A stretch of DNA of 7,129 nt. It comes from an uncultured Chlorobiota bacterium (GTDB lineage Bacteria; Bacteroidota; Kapaibacteriia; OLB7). Under the pieces are notes generated by a model. The model was not told where the DNA came from, made no database searches, and saw nothing but the letters and a program-made list of their open reading frames with translations. The DNA is taken from NCBI GenBank assembly GCA_946481475.1, contig CAMLOB010000192.1, positions 1-7,129 on the forward strand, in the 5' to 3' direction. How positions within the stretch are numbered: the stretch's first letter is position 1; every line of letters starts with the position of its first letter. The translations under genes and the position numbers were made by a program. Positions 7,056-7,129 of the stretch are shown here, one piece after another.

Positions 7056-7129
7056 CCCGGCGTCGGCGTGAAGGCGACGGCTACCGCGCTTTCCGATACG
7101 TGACTATTCAGCTATTGAACTATCAACCA
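7056..7129 (+). repeat. 74-bp direct repeat, copy 2 (cut by the window end)
   Basis: Identical to 6929-7002 except for G at 7074. Identity holds right up to the last base, so the repeat continues to the right. The spacer between the copies (7003-7055) has no obvious gene. No coding region is supported anywhere in 6887-7129. Confidence 0.95.

Noticed and set aside
6634..7071. 145-codon + strand frame overlapping the small membrane gene
   Set aside because: It begins inside the stop region of copy 2, runs out of frame through the small gene and then through the repeats; composition is Arg/Pro-rich without motifs.
6929..7129. CRISPR array
   Set aside because: Only two long copies with a 53-base gap, a palindrome plus micro-repeat inside, and no cas genes; not CRISPR-like.

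Overview
The window is GC-rich bacterial DNA, about 60% GC by eye. It is almost entirely coding on the + strand and carries two very large genes and one tiny one. The phylum cannot be fixed from the sequence: there is no rRNA, tRNA or housekeeping gene. Large STAND-type ATPases, intergenic micro-repeats and weak or absent Shine-Dalgarno sites would suit an environmental bacterium, but this is only a guess.

Layout: (1) 1-3116 is the 3' part of a large gene whose start and Walker A motif lie left of the window. (2) 3117-3307 is a 191-bp intergenic stretch with a 9-bp tandem array, a 9-bp-stem hairpin and three degenerate direct repeats. (3) 3308-6634 is a second, complete gene of 1108 codons, clearly paralogous to the first. 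(4) 6635-6760 is a short spacer in which I see only a ribosome binding site for the next gene. (5) 6761-6886 encodes a 41-residue single-pass membrane protein. (6) 6887-7129 is non-coding and holds a hairpin-containing 74-bp repeat present twice with a 127-bp period; the second copy runs off the window.

Both large proteins share one architecture: an N-terminal STAND/AAA_16-type ATPase, a long alpha-helical middle, and a C-terminal OmpR/SARP-like winged helix followed by a BTAD-like helical domain. This is the order of MalT/LAL regulators (ATPase, helical sensor, DNA-binding domain last), but with the DNA-binding module of AfsR/SARP proteins, which normally sits at the N-terminus. The simplest reading is a pair of ATP-dependent signal-responsive transcription regulators made by tandem duplication. 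The ATPase and DNA-binding ends are well conserved between the two (46 of 72 residues identical, without gaps, in the winged helix) while the middle has diverged, as expected if they sense different inputs but act on related DNA sites. No enzyme, transporter, toxin or nuclease is visible, so what they regulate cannot be told from this window.
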